Shown: positions 26,181 to 35,090, counted from the first letter of the stretch. The stretch is DNA of 64,000 bases from JBBRHQ01 sp963725315 (GCA_963725315.1 CAVRYA010000001.1:411805-475804); one strand, 5' to 3'. Translations and numbers: made by a program. The notes: generated by a model not told the origin, from the letters alone.

Positions 26181-26945
26181 TCAGGTGGCGAGGCGGATCG
26201 TGGCCAGCGCGGCGCGGGCGTTTCGCCGTGCCGCGGCGTGGCGCAGGCGCCCGGCCGGCAGCTCGACCACGAAGGCGTCGGTCCCGGGGAAGCGGTGCTC
26301 CTGCCACTTCACCGCGGTGCCCGGGAGGTGCTCGCCGCGGCAGCGTTTCAGCGGCACCCCGCTGACCTCCGAGTAGCGGCGCTCGAGGTGGGCGTCGCCC
26401 GGTCGGCAGGGGGCCAGCACCTGCCCCCAGGGTTGGTGGTACCAGATCGAGATCCGCGGCCGCAGCCGCGTGACCAGGCGCCGCACCAGCCGCGACTCGG
26501 GCTCCGAGAAGGGCCGCGGCCCGGGGTAGTAGCCGCTCGAGCGGGGCACGCCGCCGTGCCAGCGGAAGGAGAAGTTGCGATTGAGGTCGACGCCGTGGGC
26601 ATTGCTGCGGGTGCCGCGGGCGACGCCGTCGGGGTTGACGGTGTAGACGGTCCAGAGGTCGACGCCGCGGATCCCCGAGTAGCGGCGGCGCAGCTCGCGG
26701 ACCACCTTCAGCCCGGCGGTCTCGTCGCCGTGGATCGAGCCCACAACCAGCGCCTTGCGGGGGCTGTGGGGGTCGCCCAGCCGCAGCGCCATCACCGCCC
26801 GCCCCTTGACCGAGTGCCCGAGCGTCACGACCCGGTGGGCGCCGCCGAACCCGCCCACGGCACCGTTCGCCGCCTGCGCTCCGGCGATCGTCACCGCAAC
26901 AGCCAGCGCCACCGCCAAACCCAGCCTCCCCCGCCGAGACTTCAT
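26181..26945 (-). CDS. Secreted M14-family zinc carboxypeptidase-like protein
   Basis: A 254-residue protein with a signal peptide (cleavage after about ANGA). The M14 site is visible: LVVGSIHGDETAGLKV holds HxxE, the first two zinc ligands; HGVDLNRNFSFRW holds Asn-Arg for the substrate carboxylate; ISIWYHQPWGQ supplies the third zinc His; and FVVELPAG the catalytic Glu. This is a short form similar to murein tripeptide amidase MpaA, so trimming of wall peptides is likely. A perfect palindrome overlaps its promoter. Confidence 0.85.
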   Translation of the reverse strand: MKSRRGRLGLAVALAVAVTIAGAQAANGAVGGFGGAHRVVTLGHSVKGRAVMALRLGDPHSPRKALVVGSIHGDETAGLKVVRELRRRYSGIRGVDLWTVYTVNPDGVARGTRSNAHGVDLNRNFSFRWHGGVPRSSGYYPGPRPFSEPESRLVRRLVTRLRPRISIWYHQPWGQVLAPCRPGDAHLERRYSEVSGVPLKRCRGEHLPGTAVKWQEHRFPGTDAFVVELPAGRLRHAAARRNARAALATIRLAT

Positions 26946-26948
26946 TCG

Positions 26949-26965
26949 CCTCTCACTATGAGAGG
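26949..26965. promoter_or_regulatory. Palindrome over the M14 peptidase promoter
   Basis: CCTCTCA-CTA-TGAGAGG, a perfect inverted repeat of 7-bp arms that begins 4 bp before the start codon. On the minus strand CATAGTGAGAGG places a TAGTGA hexamer inside it, 7 nt before the ATG, so a repressor bound here would block a leaderless promoter. Confidence 0.5.
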
Positions 26966-26993
26966 GAATTGCACTCTCGGCAGCGGCGCCCGC

Positions 26994-27950
26994 TCACAGG
27001 AACGCCGACCCGCGCCTCACCAGGCTCTCGTAGAGGCGCTCCTGGATCGTCTCGCGGATCGACTCGGAGAGGTCGAAGAGCACGGTCTTGTCCTCGGCCG
27101 CCTCGGGGCCGTAGTCGGAGAGGTCGATCGGCTCGCAGAACTCGATCCGCCAGCGCGAGGGCAGCGGCACGAGGCCGAGGGGCCCGAGCCAGGGGAAGGT
27201 CGGGGTGATCGGCACGAACGGCGCCCCGGTGATCTTCGCCAGCGCCGCCGACTCGCCGATCTTCGGGTAGATCTCCTCGGCGCCGACCACGGCGACCGGG
27301 ATGATCGGCGCCCCGGTGCGCAGCGCCACCTCGACGAAGCCGCCGCGGCCGAAGCGCTCCAGTCGGTAGCGCTCGGAGAACGGCTTGCCGGTCCCCTTCG
27401 CCCCCTCCGGGAAGACCATCACCAGGTGGTCCTGCTCGAGCAGGCGGATCGCGTTGAAGGGGCTGGCCGGCACCCCGCCCACCTTGCGCATGAAGAAGCT
27501 GAGGAAGGGAAGCTCGAAGGCCCAGTTCAGAACCAGCGGCCGGGTCCAGCGGGGTAGCGGATGCTCCCTCATGATCGCCACGCCGATCATCGTCGCGTCG
27601 AAGGGGAAGACCGAGCCGGAGTGGTTGGAGACGATCAGCCCGCGGCCGTGGGAGGGCACGTTGGTGACCCCAGCGACCTGCACTCGCCACCAGACGTCGT
27701 AGAGAAACTCGAACAGCGGGTAGGCGGCCTCGGCGAACTCCTCGTCGAAGCCCCACTCGTCCTCGTGGTAGTCGCCGGCCAGCCGCCGCGCCATCCGCGC
27801 GAACGGCTCGCGCAGCGGCTGCGGCAGAGCGCCGGCCGCCTCCTCGGCCGCGCCCATCGGGTCGATCCCGTCCTCCAGCCCGGAGCGCATGCGGCTGATG
27901 AACTCGGCGGCGCCGGCCATGCTCGCGGCCGCCTCGCGGGTGGCGTTCAT
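26994..27950 (-). CDS. 1-acyl-glycerol-3-phosphate acyltransferase family protein
   Basis: A 318-residue PlsC-like acyltransferase. Catalytic motif 1 is NHSGSVFPFD (HxxxxD form), motif 2 the following PFLSFFMRKVGG, motif 3 MVFPEGAKGTGKPFSE (Glu-Gly for glycerol phosphate) and motif 4 APIIPVAVVGAEE. It lacks clear membrane helices apart from the amphipathic part. It would acylate lysophosphatidate or a related lipid. The start overlaps the stop of the epimerase gene by 4 bp, so the two work as a unit. Confidence 0.88.
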   Translation of the reverse strand: MNATREAAASMAGAAEFISRMRSGLEDGIDPMGAAEEAAGALPQPLREPFARMARRLAGDYHEDEWGFDEEFAEAAYPLFEFLYDVWWRVQVAGVTNVPSHGRGLIVSNHSGSVFPFDATMIGVAIMREHPLPRWTRPLVLNWAFELPFLSFFMRKVGGVPASPFNAIRLLEQDHLVMVFPEGAKGTGKPFSERYRLERFGRGGFVEVALRTGAPIIPVAVVGAEEIYPKIGESAALAKITGAPFVPITPTFPWLGPLGLVPLPSRWRIEFCEPIDLSDYGPEAAEDKTVLFDLSESIRETIQERLYESLVRRGSAFL

Positions 27951-29008
27951 CGCGACCCCGCGACGAACGGCCCGCCTGCCGGGCCGGCGTCACGCCGGGC
28001 CCGCTGCGCCACCGCCCCGGGATGCGGCGAGGGGAAGAGACGGCGGCTGACCGAGCTCTTGGCGACGAAGTCGCGGACCGCCGCCTCGGCGTCGTAGGCC
28101 GGCTCGTAGCCGATGTCGCGCTTCAGCCGGGTGTTGTCGCAGCCGCGCCCGTAGCGCAGCAGCCTGATCCCGTCGTAGTAGAGGTCGGCGGCGCCGAGCC
28201 GGCGCCCCAGCCGTCCCATCACCGCGCCGGCCAGTTGGTGGGGGACCGGCACGGTCGGGCGCCCGGCGAGGCGGAGGATCCGGTTCAGCGAGATCGTCCC
28301 GTCGGGGGCGACGTTGACCGGGCCGCGGACCGGCTTGCGGGTCGCCGCCGCCAGCGCCCCGGTGGCGTCGTCGGAGTGCAGGAGCTGGAGCTGCGGGTCG
28401 AAGCCGAGCTGGGTCGGGACCACCGGCAGCGAGAGGTAGCGGTTGAGCGGTTGCTCGAGCCCCGGCCCGATCTCGGGCTGGAAGCGCAACATCGTGCAGG
28501 TCACCCCGGGATGGCGGCGGGCGAAGTTGTCGAAGTAGCCCTCGAGCTCGCCGATGTCGCGCTGGAAGCGGGTCTTCAGCGGGTAGCGGCGCGCCATCTC
28601 CTCGGTGAAGAAGGAGGGCGCCGAGGCCTCGCAGCCGTAGATCGCCGCCGAGCCGCGGGCGACCAGCGCCCGCAGTCCGGAGACCTTCTCGCAGGCCGCC
28701 AGCAGCTGCAGGGTGCCGATCACGTTGATGTCATGCAGGGCCCGCGCCGGCTTCTCGGCCTCCGGGTACCAGACGATGCCGCAGTGCACGACGACATCCG
28801 GCTCGAGCCCGGGGAGGATTCGCGAGATCACCGGGTTGCGGATGTCGGCCTCGATGAACTCGGTCCGCTCCAGGTCGGCGGCGGGAGGCTTGGTGTCGAC
28901 CCCGGCCAGATAGGAGACGCTCGGGTCGCGCTCCAGCGCCCGCGCCAGCTCCGAGCCCCAGTGGCTCGCGGCTCCGATGATCACGACTCGGCTGCCCCCG
29001 GCAGCCAT
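27947..29008 (-). CDS. NAD-dependent epimerase/dehydratase
   Basis: A 353-residue extended short-chain dehydrogenase/reductase. RVVIIGAASHWGSELARAL is a variant of the GxxGxxG nucleotide loop, ADIRNPVISRIL the adenine-binding Asp, and DVVVHCGIVWYP and NVIGTLQLLAACEK the next core strands; the active-site region ARGSAAIYGCE lacks a clear YxxxK at the usual place, so catalysis is uncertain. It may act on a sugar or lipid substrate with the coupled PlsC-type gene. The final 25 residues are disordered. Confidence 0.82.
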   Translation of the reverse strand: MAAGGSRVVIIGAASHWGSELARALERDPSVSYLAGVDTKPPAADLERTEFIEADIRNPVISRILPGLEPDVVVHCGIVWYPEAEKPARALHDINVIGTLQLLAACEKVSGLRALVARGSAAIYGCEASAPSFFTEEMARRYPLKTRFQRDIGELEGYFDNFARRHPGVTCTMLRFQPEIGPGLEQPLNRYLSLPVVPTQLGFDPQLQLLHSDDATGALAAATRKPVRGPVNVAPDGTISLNRILRLAGRPTVPVPHQLAGAVMGRLGRRLGAADLYYDGIRLLRYGRGCDNTRLKRDIGYEPAYDAEAAVRDFVAKSSVSRRLFPSPHPGAVAQRARRDAGPAGGPFVAGSR

Positions 29009-29010
29009 CG

Positions 29011-29388
29011 CTATCGCGGGACCCTGGAGTCGGCCTCGAGCGCGTCCACCCGCGCCGAAAGCTCGGCGACCTGCTTCTCCAGCAGGCGCAGCTCGTCGCG
29101 GGTCGCCAGCCGCATCCCCTCAATCGCCTCGACCAGCCGGGCCGCGGCGCCGGAGGAGGCCTCCTGGGCCTCCTGCCCGCGCTGGCTGATCGCCTCGCGG
29201 GCGTCCTGGCCGCGCTGGGAGACCGACTCGCGGGCACCCCGCCCGCGCCGGGTCACCTCGTCGAGCAGCTCCTGGGCACGCTCGCCGGCCTCCGTGGTCG
29301 CGGCGAAGGTCCGGTCGATCGCCTCGCGCAGGCTCTCGGAGACCCCCCTGGGGGCCTCGCCGCCGCCGCTCTGTGACGAGCCTTCCAT
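29011..29388 (-). CDS. Small coiled-coil protein
   Basis: A 125-residue hydrophilic helical protein. The middle contains near repeats of RESVSQRGQDAREAISQRGQ, and the C-terminus is a leucine-heptad coil (LRLLEKQVAELSARVDALEA). There is no signal or membrane segment. It resembles phasin-like or scaffold proteins only in general character; function is unknown. It ends 2 bp before the epimerase start, so it is probably its operon leader. Confidence 0.65.
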   Translation of the reverse strand: MEGSSQSGGGEAPRGVSESLREAIDRTFAATTEAGERAQELLDEVTRRGRGARESVSQRGQDAREAISQRGQEAQEASSGAAARLVEAIEGMRLATRDELRLLEKQVAELSARVDALEADSRVPR

Positions 29389-29408
29389 GCCGCCAAGCTT
29401 AGTCCGAA

Positions 29409-29414
29409 TAACCT
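29409..29414 (+). promoter_or_regulatory. Leaderless -10 element of the phosphorylase gene
   Basis: TAACCT, 9 nt before the GTG start at 29424, with no ribosome site in between. Confidence 0.4.
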
Positions 29415-29423
29415 CGGGCGAGC

Positions 29424-30089
29424 GTGCCCGCCCGGCTCCGACCCAGCGCCCCGATCGCCGCCGACGCGGTCCTCACCGGTGACCCCGCCCGGGCGATGAT
29501 GCTGGCCCAGGAGCTGACGGTGCAACCGAAGATGAGCAACCACGCGCGGGGGCTCTGGGGCTACTGGGGGGTGACGGACTCGGGCGCCGAGCTGACGGTC
29601 CAGTCGACCGGGACCGGCGGCCCCAGCGCCGCGCTGGTGCTCACCGACCTCGCCGAGCTCGGCCTGAAGCGGGCGGTGCGGGTCGGGACCTGCACCGCGG
29701 CCGACCCCGGGCTGGGGCTCGGCCAGCTCCTGATCGTCACCTCGGCCTTCGCCGCCGACGGGGTCAGCCGCTCGCTCGGCAACGAGGGCGTCACCCTGAT
29801 CCCGACCCTGGTCGACGGCATGCTCCCGGCGACCGAGGACGGGGCTCTGCTCGGCAAGGCCGCGAGCTTCGACCTCATCCCTCCCCACGACGCGCTCGCC
29901 GGATCGGCCTTCTCGGTCGCCGACATGCAGACCGCGGCACTCTTCTCGGTGGCACCGACCGTCGGGGTCGAGATCGGGGCGCTGCTGATCGTCTCCGAGG
30001 ACGCCGCCGGGGAGAGGATCGGCGACGAGCACCTCGAGGACTCGGCGAAGCGGGCCGGGCGGGTCGCCGCGATCGCTCTCTCAACCTAA
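29424..30089 (+). CDS. Nucleoside phosphorylase family protein
   Basis: A 221-residue member of the PNP/UDP family. STGTGGPSAALVLTDLAELG is the phosphate and ribose segment, VRVGTCTAADPGLGLGQLL the central strand, and FSVADMQTAALFSVAP the ribose-binding ME/D region, here VADMQT. It is slightly shorter than usual (about 230-250). It would split a nucleoside with phosphate; purine or uridine cannot be decided. GTG start with TAACCT 9 nt upstream. Convergent with the next gene, 9 bp between stops. Confidence 0.82.
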   Translation: MPARLRPSAPIAADAVLTGDPARAMMLAQELTVQPKMSNHARGLWGYWGVTDSGAELTVQSTGTGGPSAALVLTDLAELGLKRAVRVGTCTAADPGLGLGQLLIVTSAFAADGVSRSLGNEGVTLIPTLVDGMLPATEDGALLGKAASFDLIPPHDALAGSAFSVADMQTAALFSVAPTVGVEIGALLIVSEDAAGERIGDEHLEDSAKRAGRVAAIALST

Positions 30090-30098
30090 GGTCGAGGC

Positions 30099-30473
30099 TT
30101 AGTCTTCGACCTTGAGGCGGGACTGGTCGGCGCCGACGCCTAGCTCGTCGTCGTCGAGGCGGCGGCGGATCGCCCTGATGTCTTCGGCGACGCCGTCGAT
30201 CTGCTCCTCCACCGACTCGAGTCGGTGCGAGAGCGAGCGCAGCCGGCGCTCGAGCCGCTCGACCTCGGCCGCCGAAGGCAGGTTCAGCGCCTCCATCGCG
30301 GCCTTCTGGGCCTCGATCGCCCGCTCGCGGGCGCCGAAGGCGGCGGAGAGGGCGCCGCTGAACATCGGATTGTCGAGCAGCGCCTGGGCGAGGTCTCCGA
30401 CCGCCTGCTCGCCGCGGGCGCGGATGCCCTCCTGCCCGGGGTCGTTCTCGTCGCTCTGCCGCTCGCCGCTCAC
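30099..30473 (-). CDS. Coiled-coil protein of unknown function
   Basis: A 124-residue protein starting at GTG. An N-terminal charged stretch, a helix QAVGDLAQALLDNPMFSGAL, then a long leucine-zipper-like coil (VERLERRLRSLSHRLESVEE) and an acidic end. In general form it resembles the protein at 29011-29388 across the phosphorylase gene. No family is recognised. A longer open frame continues upstream to 31592 but is the complement of the wall-hydrolase gene. Confidence 0.6.
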   Translation of the reverse strand: MSGERQSDENDPGQEGIRARGEQAVGDLAQALLDNPMFSGALSAAFGARERAIEAQKAAMEALNLPSAAEVERLERRLRSLSHRLESVEEQIDGVAEDIRAIRRRLDDDELGVGADQSRLKVED

Positions 30474-30695
30474 GGCGCCAGCGTACACCCCGGGCCAAGG
30501 TTGTGGGCGCGTTAACCCACGCCCGCGCCAGGCGGGCCGTCCGCCCGCGAGGGGTAGGTTTTCGGCACGGGTGCGCGCCTTGCAATGGGAGAGCCGAACA
30601 AATAGCGTTGCCGTTGCTGTGCGCGGGGAGAGAGCGCCCGGCGCGGCGTTCGTCGCCACTCCTCCCGGGGGCAGCTGGACAACAGTCGCCGGTAG

Positions 30696-33302
30696 ATGAG
30701 ACACAAGCTCGCACTGACCATCGCGCTCGCCGTCCTCGTGGCAGTGCTCGCCGGGGCGGGCCTCGCCGGGGCCGAATCGCAGGTCAAGCCCCCCGCCGGC
30801 GCCGGCTCCGGTCAGCCCACCACCCCCGCCGGCCCGCCGGTGGTCGCCCCTGGAACACCGATCGGCGGCGGCGTGCAGGCCGCGCCGCCGCTTCAGGGCA
30901 CGATCACCGGGCCCCCCGAGAACGGCGGGGCGGCGGCGCCGGAGATCGGCGGCACCAACGAGCAGACGGCGCCGACCACGAGCGGGGGGACCAGCTCCGC
31001 CGGCGGTGCGGCGGGAGCTCCCTCGACCTCCTTCCCCCCGATCGGCCCCTCCCCCCTCGGGGTCCCCAACTTCGTGATCGACTCGTTCGAGATCCCCCCC
31101 TTCCTGCTGCCGATCTACCAGGCGTGCGGCACCCAGTACGACATCCCCTGGCAGGTGCTCGCCTCGATCAACAAGATCGAGTCCGCCTTCGGCACCAACC
31201 TCAACGTCTCCACCGCCGGGGCGATGGGCTGGATGCAGTTCATCCCCTCGACCTGGGCCACCTACGGGGTCGACGCCAACGGCGACGGACGCAAGGACCC
31301 CTACAACCCGGTTGACGCGATCTGCGCTGCCGCCCGCTACCTGAAGGCCGCCGGCGGCGGGACCAACCTCTACAACGCGATCTTCGCCTACAACCACGCC
31401 GACTGGTACGTGCAGGAGGTGCTCACCTACGCGCGCAGCTACGGCAAGCTGCCCGAGGAGCTGGTCGGCTCGCTGACCGGGCTCACCGAGGGCGCCCACT
31501 TCCCGGTCGCCGCCGACGCTCGCTACACCGACGCGATCTCGACCAAGGCCGCCGAGCGCCAGGCCAGGCCGACCCCGGGAGCCGCCGCCCACAACGCCGC
31601 CCAGGTGGTCGGCTCGGCCCCCGGGCGCACCGGGATCGACATCTACTCAAAGCCCGATGCCCCGGTGGTCGCGGTCAACGACGGCGAGATCAAGGCAATG
31701 GGCTCCTCGCCGCAGCTCGGCCGCTACATCGTCCTCCAGGATGCCTACGGCAACCGCTACACCTACGGCCAGCTTGGGGAGATCGTCCGTAACTACCCGG
31801 TGCCCAAGCCCCAGCCGCTGACCGCCGAGGACTTCAAGCTGATCACCCCGACGCAGGACAAGAAGCCGACCGGGCCGGCGACCAAGACCACCGTCAAGGA
31901 CAACGCGCTGAACACCGCGGCGAAGCCGGGGCGCTCGGAGAGCGAGGGGCCGGGAACGAAGCCGGGCGGGGCGGGCACCGGCGCGGGATCGCCCACCACG
32001 GCGGGGTCCGGCCAAGGAGTCCCCGGCGCCGGCGCGCCCGACTACGCCACCGGCCAGGCGACTGCCCCCGCAACCGGAGCCCCGGCCGACGCCGGCGCGC
32101 CGACCAGCGCCGGCGGCGGGGTCGGACCTTCCGGTCAGTCCGGCGCGACGGGCACTGCCGGCGCCCCGAGCGGCGAGCAGCCGCAGGAGAGCGAGGGTGC
32201 CAAGCACCCGCCGAAGGTGATCAAGCCGAGCGTCGTCGTCCCCAGCGGCGCCGGGCCGGCGCCGACCGACACCGGCGGCAAGGGCGGCGAGGAGCGCCAG
32301 CGCACCTACGCCCTCCCCTCGCGCCCCCACGTCGAGAAGGTGACCGGGGCGGGCACCGCGATCTCCGGCACCGCCGGCTACGCCACCTTCAACAACTACT
32401 ACAACGACGTCTACGCCTATGACAGCTCCAAGGCGACGCTGAAGCCGCTGCGGGTCGGCTCCCGGGTGATCGGCGGCACCGTCCTCGGCAAGGTCGGCGA
32501 CTCCGGCGGCGCCCGGGTCAGCTTCGCGATCCGGCCCGCCGGGAAGAAGACCCCGGCGATCGACCCGAAGCCGATCCTCGACGGCTGGAAGCTGCTCGAG
32601 GCGACGGCGATCTACCGGGCCACCGGCAAGAACCTGATGACGGCGAACCTCGGGGTCGGCGGGGTGCTGCTGCTCTCCAAGGAGGCGCTGCAGCGCCGCG
32701 TCCTCAACGACCCGCGGCTCTCGATCTACAGCTGCGGGCGCGCCGACATCGCCAGCGGCCAGATCGACCGGCGCCTGCTGGCGGCGATGGAGTACCTGGT
32801 CGAGAAGGGCTTCCGCCTGACGATCACATCGCTGAAGTGCGGCCACGGCTTCCTCACCTCCTCGGGCAACGTCTCCGAGCACTCGAGCGGCGACGCGATG
32901 GACATCGCCTTGATCAACGGTGTCCCGGTCACCGGGCACCAGGGCCCCGGCGGCCTGCCCGACGCGCTGATCAAGACCCTGCTCCAGCTCCAGGGAACGA
33001 TGGCGCCGCACCAGATCATCTCGCTCGAGGACCTGCCCGGCGCCCAGAGCTTCGCCCTCCCCGACCACTACGACCACGTCCACGTCGGCTACTACCCCGA
33101 CTACGGCGCGACCACCGGCGGCCCCTCTCAGACCCTGCGCCCCGAGCAGTGGCAGCGGCTGATCAAGCGGCTCGGCCAGATCCGGAACCCGCAGGTCGCC
33201 GCGACCCCGTCGGGCTACTCGCTGAAGCACGGCGACTCCGGCGGCGGGGGCTCGCAGCAGCAGGGCGGCGCGAAGCAGCGCAACCGCAACCGCGGCGATT
33301 AG
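30696..33302 (+). CDS. Multidomain cell-wall hydrolase: SLT transglycosylase plus M15-like peptidase
   Basis: An 868-residue secreted protein with a signal peptide (residues 1-26). A Pro/Gly linker leads to a lytic transglycosylase domain (about 130-260): INKIESAFGTN holds the catalytic Glu and GAMGWMQFIPSTW the substrate groove. Around 310-370 a small domain DIYSKPDAPVVAVNDGEIK resembles the core of M23 peptidases, without a complete HxH. A 200-residue Gly/Pro/Ser linker follows. The C-terminal domain (about 670-830) has SEHSSGDAMDI and DHYDHVHVGY, matching the zinc ligands of M15 D-alanyl-D-alanine peptidases. It should cut glycan and peptide of peptidoglycan. Confidence 0.88.
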   Translation: MRHKLALTIALAVLVAVLAGAGLAGAESQVKPPAGAGSGQPTTPAGPPVVAPGTPIGGGVQAAPPLQGTITGPPENGGAAAPEIGGTNEQTAPTTSGGTSSAGGAAGAPSTSFPPIGPSPLGVPNFVIDSFEIPPFLLPIYQACGTQYDIPWQVLASINKIESAFGTNLNVSTAGAMGWMQFIPSTWATYGVDANGDGRKDPYNPVDAICAAARYLKAAGGGTNLYNAIFAYNHADWYVQEVLTYARSYGKLPEELVGSLTGLTEGAHFPVAADARYTDAISTKAAERQARPTPGAAAHNAAQVVGSAPGRTGIDIYSKPDAPVVAVNDGEIKAMGSSPQLGRYIVLQDAYGNRYTYGQLGEIVRNYPVPKPQPLTAEDFKLITPTQDKKPTGPATKTTVKDNALNTAAKPGRSESEGPGTKPGGAGTGAGSPTTAGSGQGVPGAGAPDYATGQATAPATGAPADAGAPTSAGGGVGPSGQSGATGTAGAPSGEQPQESEGAKHPPKVIKPSVVVPSGAGPAPTDTGGKGGEERQRTYALPSRPHVEKVTGAGTAISGTAGYATFNNYYNDVYAYDSSKATLKPLRVGSRVIGGTVLGKVGDSGGARVSFAIRPAGKKTPAIDPKPILDGWKLLEATAIYRATGKNLMTANLGVGGVLLLSKEALQRRVLNDPRLSIYSCGRADIASGQIDRRLLAAMEYLVEKGFRLTITSLKCGHGFLTSSGNVSEHSSGDAMDIALINGVPVTGHQGPGGLPDALIKTLLQLQGTMAPHQIISLEDLPGAQSFALPDHYDHVHVGYYPDYGATTGGPSQTLRPEQWQRLIKRLGQIRNPQVAATPSGYSLKHGDSGGGGSQQQGGAKQRNRNRGD

Positions 33303-33315
33303 CCGGAACCCGGCC

Positions 33316-34209
33316 CTGTCCAAGCTCTTCGGATTCGTCCAGCTCGACTACCCCGGCACGATCGGCCTGCCGGACGGCCGCTACCTGTCGCGGCCCGAAG
33401 CCGAGGCCGAGGCCGAGGCGGCGGAGGAGGAGGGCGGCGAGCGGGTGCTGGTGATCGCCACCGAGGGCGCCCCGCCGCCGCCGCGCCGGCGCAGGATGCG
33501 CGCCCGCGCGGCCGAGCGGGGTACGCCGCCGCCGCCGCTGCCCCTGACCCGGGCCACCGCGATCCGCGCCTTCGAGCCCTTCGCCGCGGAGGACGAGGCG
33601 GCTCGATGGCTCGACTCCGCGACCGAGGTCCCCGAGACGGCCGATGAGCTGGTCGAGGAGGGGCTGGCGCTGCTCAACCGCGCCCTCCACGCCCATGCGA
33701 TCGCCTCCAGCGACCCCTGCGAGCCGGCGCTCGACACCGCCCGCGCAGTCGCGGTGCGGATCGGCTGGGGGAGCGGCGATCAGCTCGCCGACGGCGATTT
33801 CGCCGACGCGCGTGAGATCGACGTGCACGGCGGCGGGCCGAGGCGGCGGCGGGCCGATGACCTGCGCCCGCAGGAGCGGGTCGCCGCGGTGCTCGGCGGG
33901 CGCGAGCAGATCGACGCCTGCGAGACGCTGCTGCTGCGCGCCCGCGCCGACCTCGACGCGGGCCGCAGCCGCGAGGCGGCCCTGCAGCTGCGGGTCGGCC
34001 TCGAGGCGCTGCTGGCGGAGCTGCCGGATGCCGTCAGCGACCCCGGCCACGAGGAGGACATGGCGCAGCTCGTCGAGCGCCGCGGCGAGGCCGGCGAGGC
34101 CGCCAACGCAGCTCTCCGCGGCGAGCTCGACGCCGCGAGCCTCCGCTCGGTCGAGGAGCTGCTGGCACTCAGCGAGCGGGTGCTGCGCCGCCGTCGGGTG
34201 CTGCGCTGA
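33316..34209 (+). CDS. Hypothetical protein (CTG start proposed)
   Basis: A soluble protein of about 297 residues with no recognised family. The first usual start, GTG at 33445, is late: upstream codons in frame read SKLFGFVQLDYPGTIGLPDG, a natural N-terminal strand pattern, preceded by CTG at 33316, 14 bp after the wall-hydrolase stop. A charged Glu/Ala stretch, a Pro/Arg stretch and then a helical domain (ELVEEGLALLNRALHAHAIA, ALQLRVGLEALLAEL) follow. TGATG overlaps the next gene, so it is co-translated with the lipase. Confidence 0.6.
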   Translation: MSKLFGFVQLDYPGTIGLPDGRYLSRPEAEAEAEAAEEEGGERVLVIATEGAPPPPRRRRMRARAAERGTPPPPLPLTRATAIRAFEPFAAEDEAARWLDSATEVPETADELVEEGLALLNRALHAHAIASSDPCEPALDTARAVAVRIGWGSGDQLADGDFADAREIDVHGGGPRRRRADDLRPQERVAAVLGGREQIDACETLLLRARADLDAGRSREAALQLRVGLEALLAELPDAVSDPGHEEDMAQLVERRGEAGEAANAALRGELDAASLRSVEELLALSERVLRRRRVLR

Positions 34210-35063
34210 TGGGCGCCGCGCTCCGCCACCGCGAGGGCAGCTTCACCGGCGCCGGCGGGCTGGAGATCCACTGGCAGTCCTGGCGGGCCGAGGGCCCGGC
34301 GAAGGCGGTCGTCGTCATCTCCCACGGCGCCGGAGAGCACAGCGGTCGCTACCGCCACCTGGTCGAGCGGATCGTCCCCGCCGGCTACCCGGTCTACGCC
34401 CACGACCACCGGGGCCACGGTCGCTCGCAGGGCCGGCGGGCGGTGATCGACCGGATGCGGAACGCGACCGCCGACCTCGACTCCTTCATCGCCCGCGCCC
34501 GCGAGGCCGAGCCGAAGGGGCCGATGATCCTGCTCGGCCACAGCATGGGCGGCTGCATCTCGCTCGACTACGTCCTCGAGGATCAGTCGCGGCTCGACGC
34601 GCTGGTGCTCTCAGCCCCGGCGGCGAAGCTCGAGCAGGCCTCGACGGCGGTGCGGCTGACCAGCCGGGTCCTCTCGGCGCTGACCCCGACACTCGGCGTC
34701 TTCGGGGTCGACGCCGAGCTGATCTCCAACGACCCCGCCGAGGTCGAGGCCTACCGCAGCGACCCGCTCGTTCACCAGGGCAAGCTCCCGGCCCGGACGA
34801 TCGCCGAGCTGGCCGCGGCGATCGAGACCTTCGAGGACCGGATGGGCAACCTCACCCTTCCGCTGCTCGGGATGCACGGCAGCGAGGACCGCCTCGCCCC
34901 GGTCGAGGGCAGCCGCATGGTCAACCGCCTCGCCGGCTCGGCGGACAAGACGCTGAAGGTCTACGACGGCCTTCGCCACGAGATCTTCAACGAGCGCCCG
35001 GCCGACCGCGAGCGCGTGATCGGCGACCTGCTCGCCTGGCTCGACGCCCACGCCGAAACGTGA
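34209..35063 (+). CDS. Monoacylglycerol lipase-like alpha/beta hydrolase
   Basis: A 284-residue serine hydrolase of the monoglyceride lipase group: VVVISHGAGEHSGRYRHL gives the HG oxyanion motif, YAHDHRGHGRSQG the next loop, GHSMGG the nucleophile Ser near residue 113, GSEDRLAPV the Asp, and YDGLRHEIFNE the His. It has no signal peptide, so a cytoplasmic or peripheral lipid hydrolase is likely. The ATG overlaps the upstream stop as TGATG. A strong hairpin directly follows the stop. Confidence 0.9.
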   Translation: MGAALRHREGSFTGAGGLEIHWQSWRAEGPAKAVVVISHGAGEHSGRYRHLVERIVPAGYPVYAHDHRGHGRSQGRRAVIDRMRNATADLDSFIARAREAEPKGPMILLGHSMGGCISLDYVLEDQSRLDALVLSAPAAKLEQASTAVRLTSRVLSALTPTLGVFGVDAELISNDPAEVEAYRSDPLVHQGKLPARTIAELAAAIETFEDRMGNLTLPLLGMHGSEDRLAPVEGSRMVNRLAGSADKTLKVYDGLRHEIFNERPADRERVIGDLLAWLDAHAET

Positions 35064-35090
35064 AGCGCCCCGCAGGGCTTGCGGGGCGCT
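35064..35090 (+). terminator. Terminator after the lipase gene
   Basis: A perfect 10-bp stem AGCGCCCCGC / GCGGGGCGCT with a 7-nt loop directly after TGA. No T-tract follows. Confidence 0.7.

Noticed and set aside
23537..26365. A 942-codon plus-strand frame over the PII/Amt region
   Set aside because: Antisense shadow of glnK-amt and the SCP2-like gene; Arg/Asp/Leu-rich without domains.
30474..31592. Upstream extension of the coiled-coil gene at 30099
   Set aside because: Opposite to the wall-hydrolase gene; only the last 124 codons have protein-like composition.
32000..32200. Low-complexity Gly/Pro/Ala stretch as a DNA repeat
   Set aside because: It is a protein linker with irregular codons, not a tandem repeat array.
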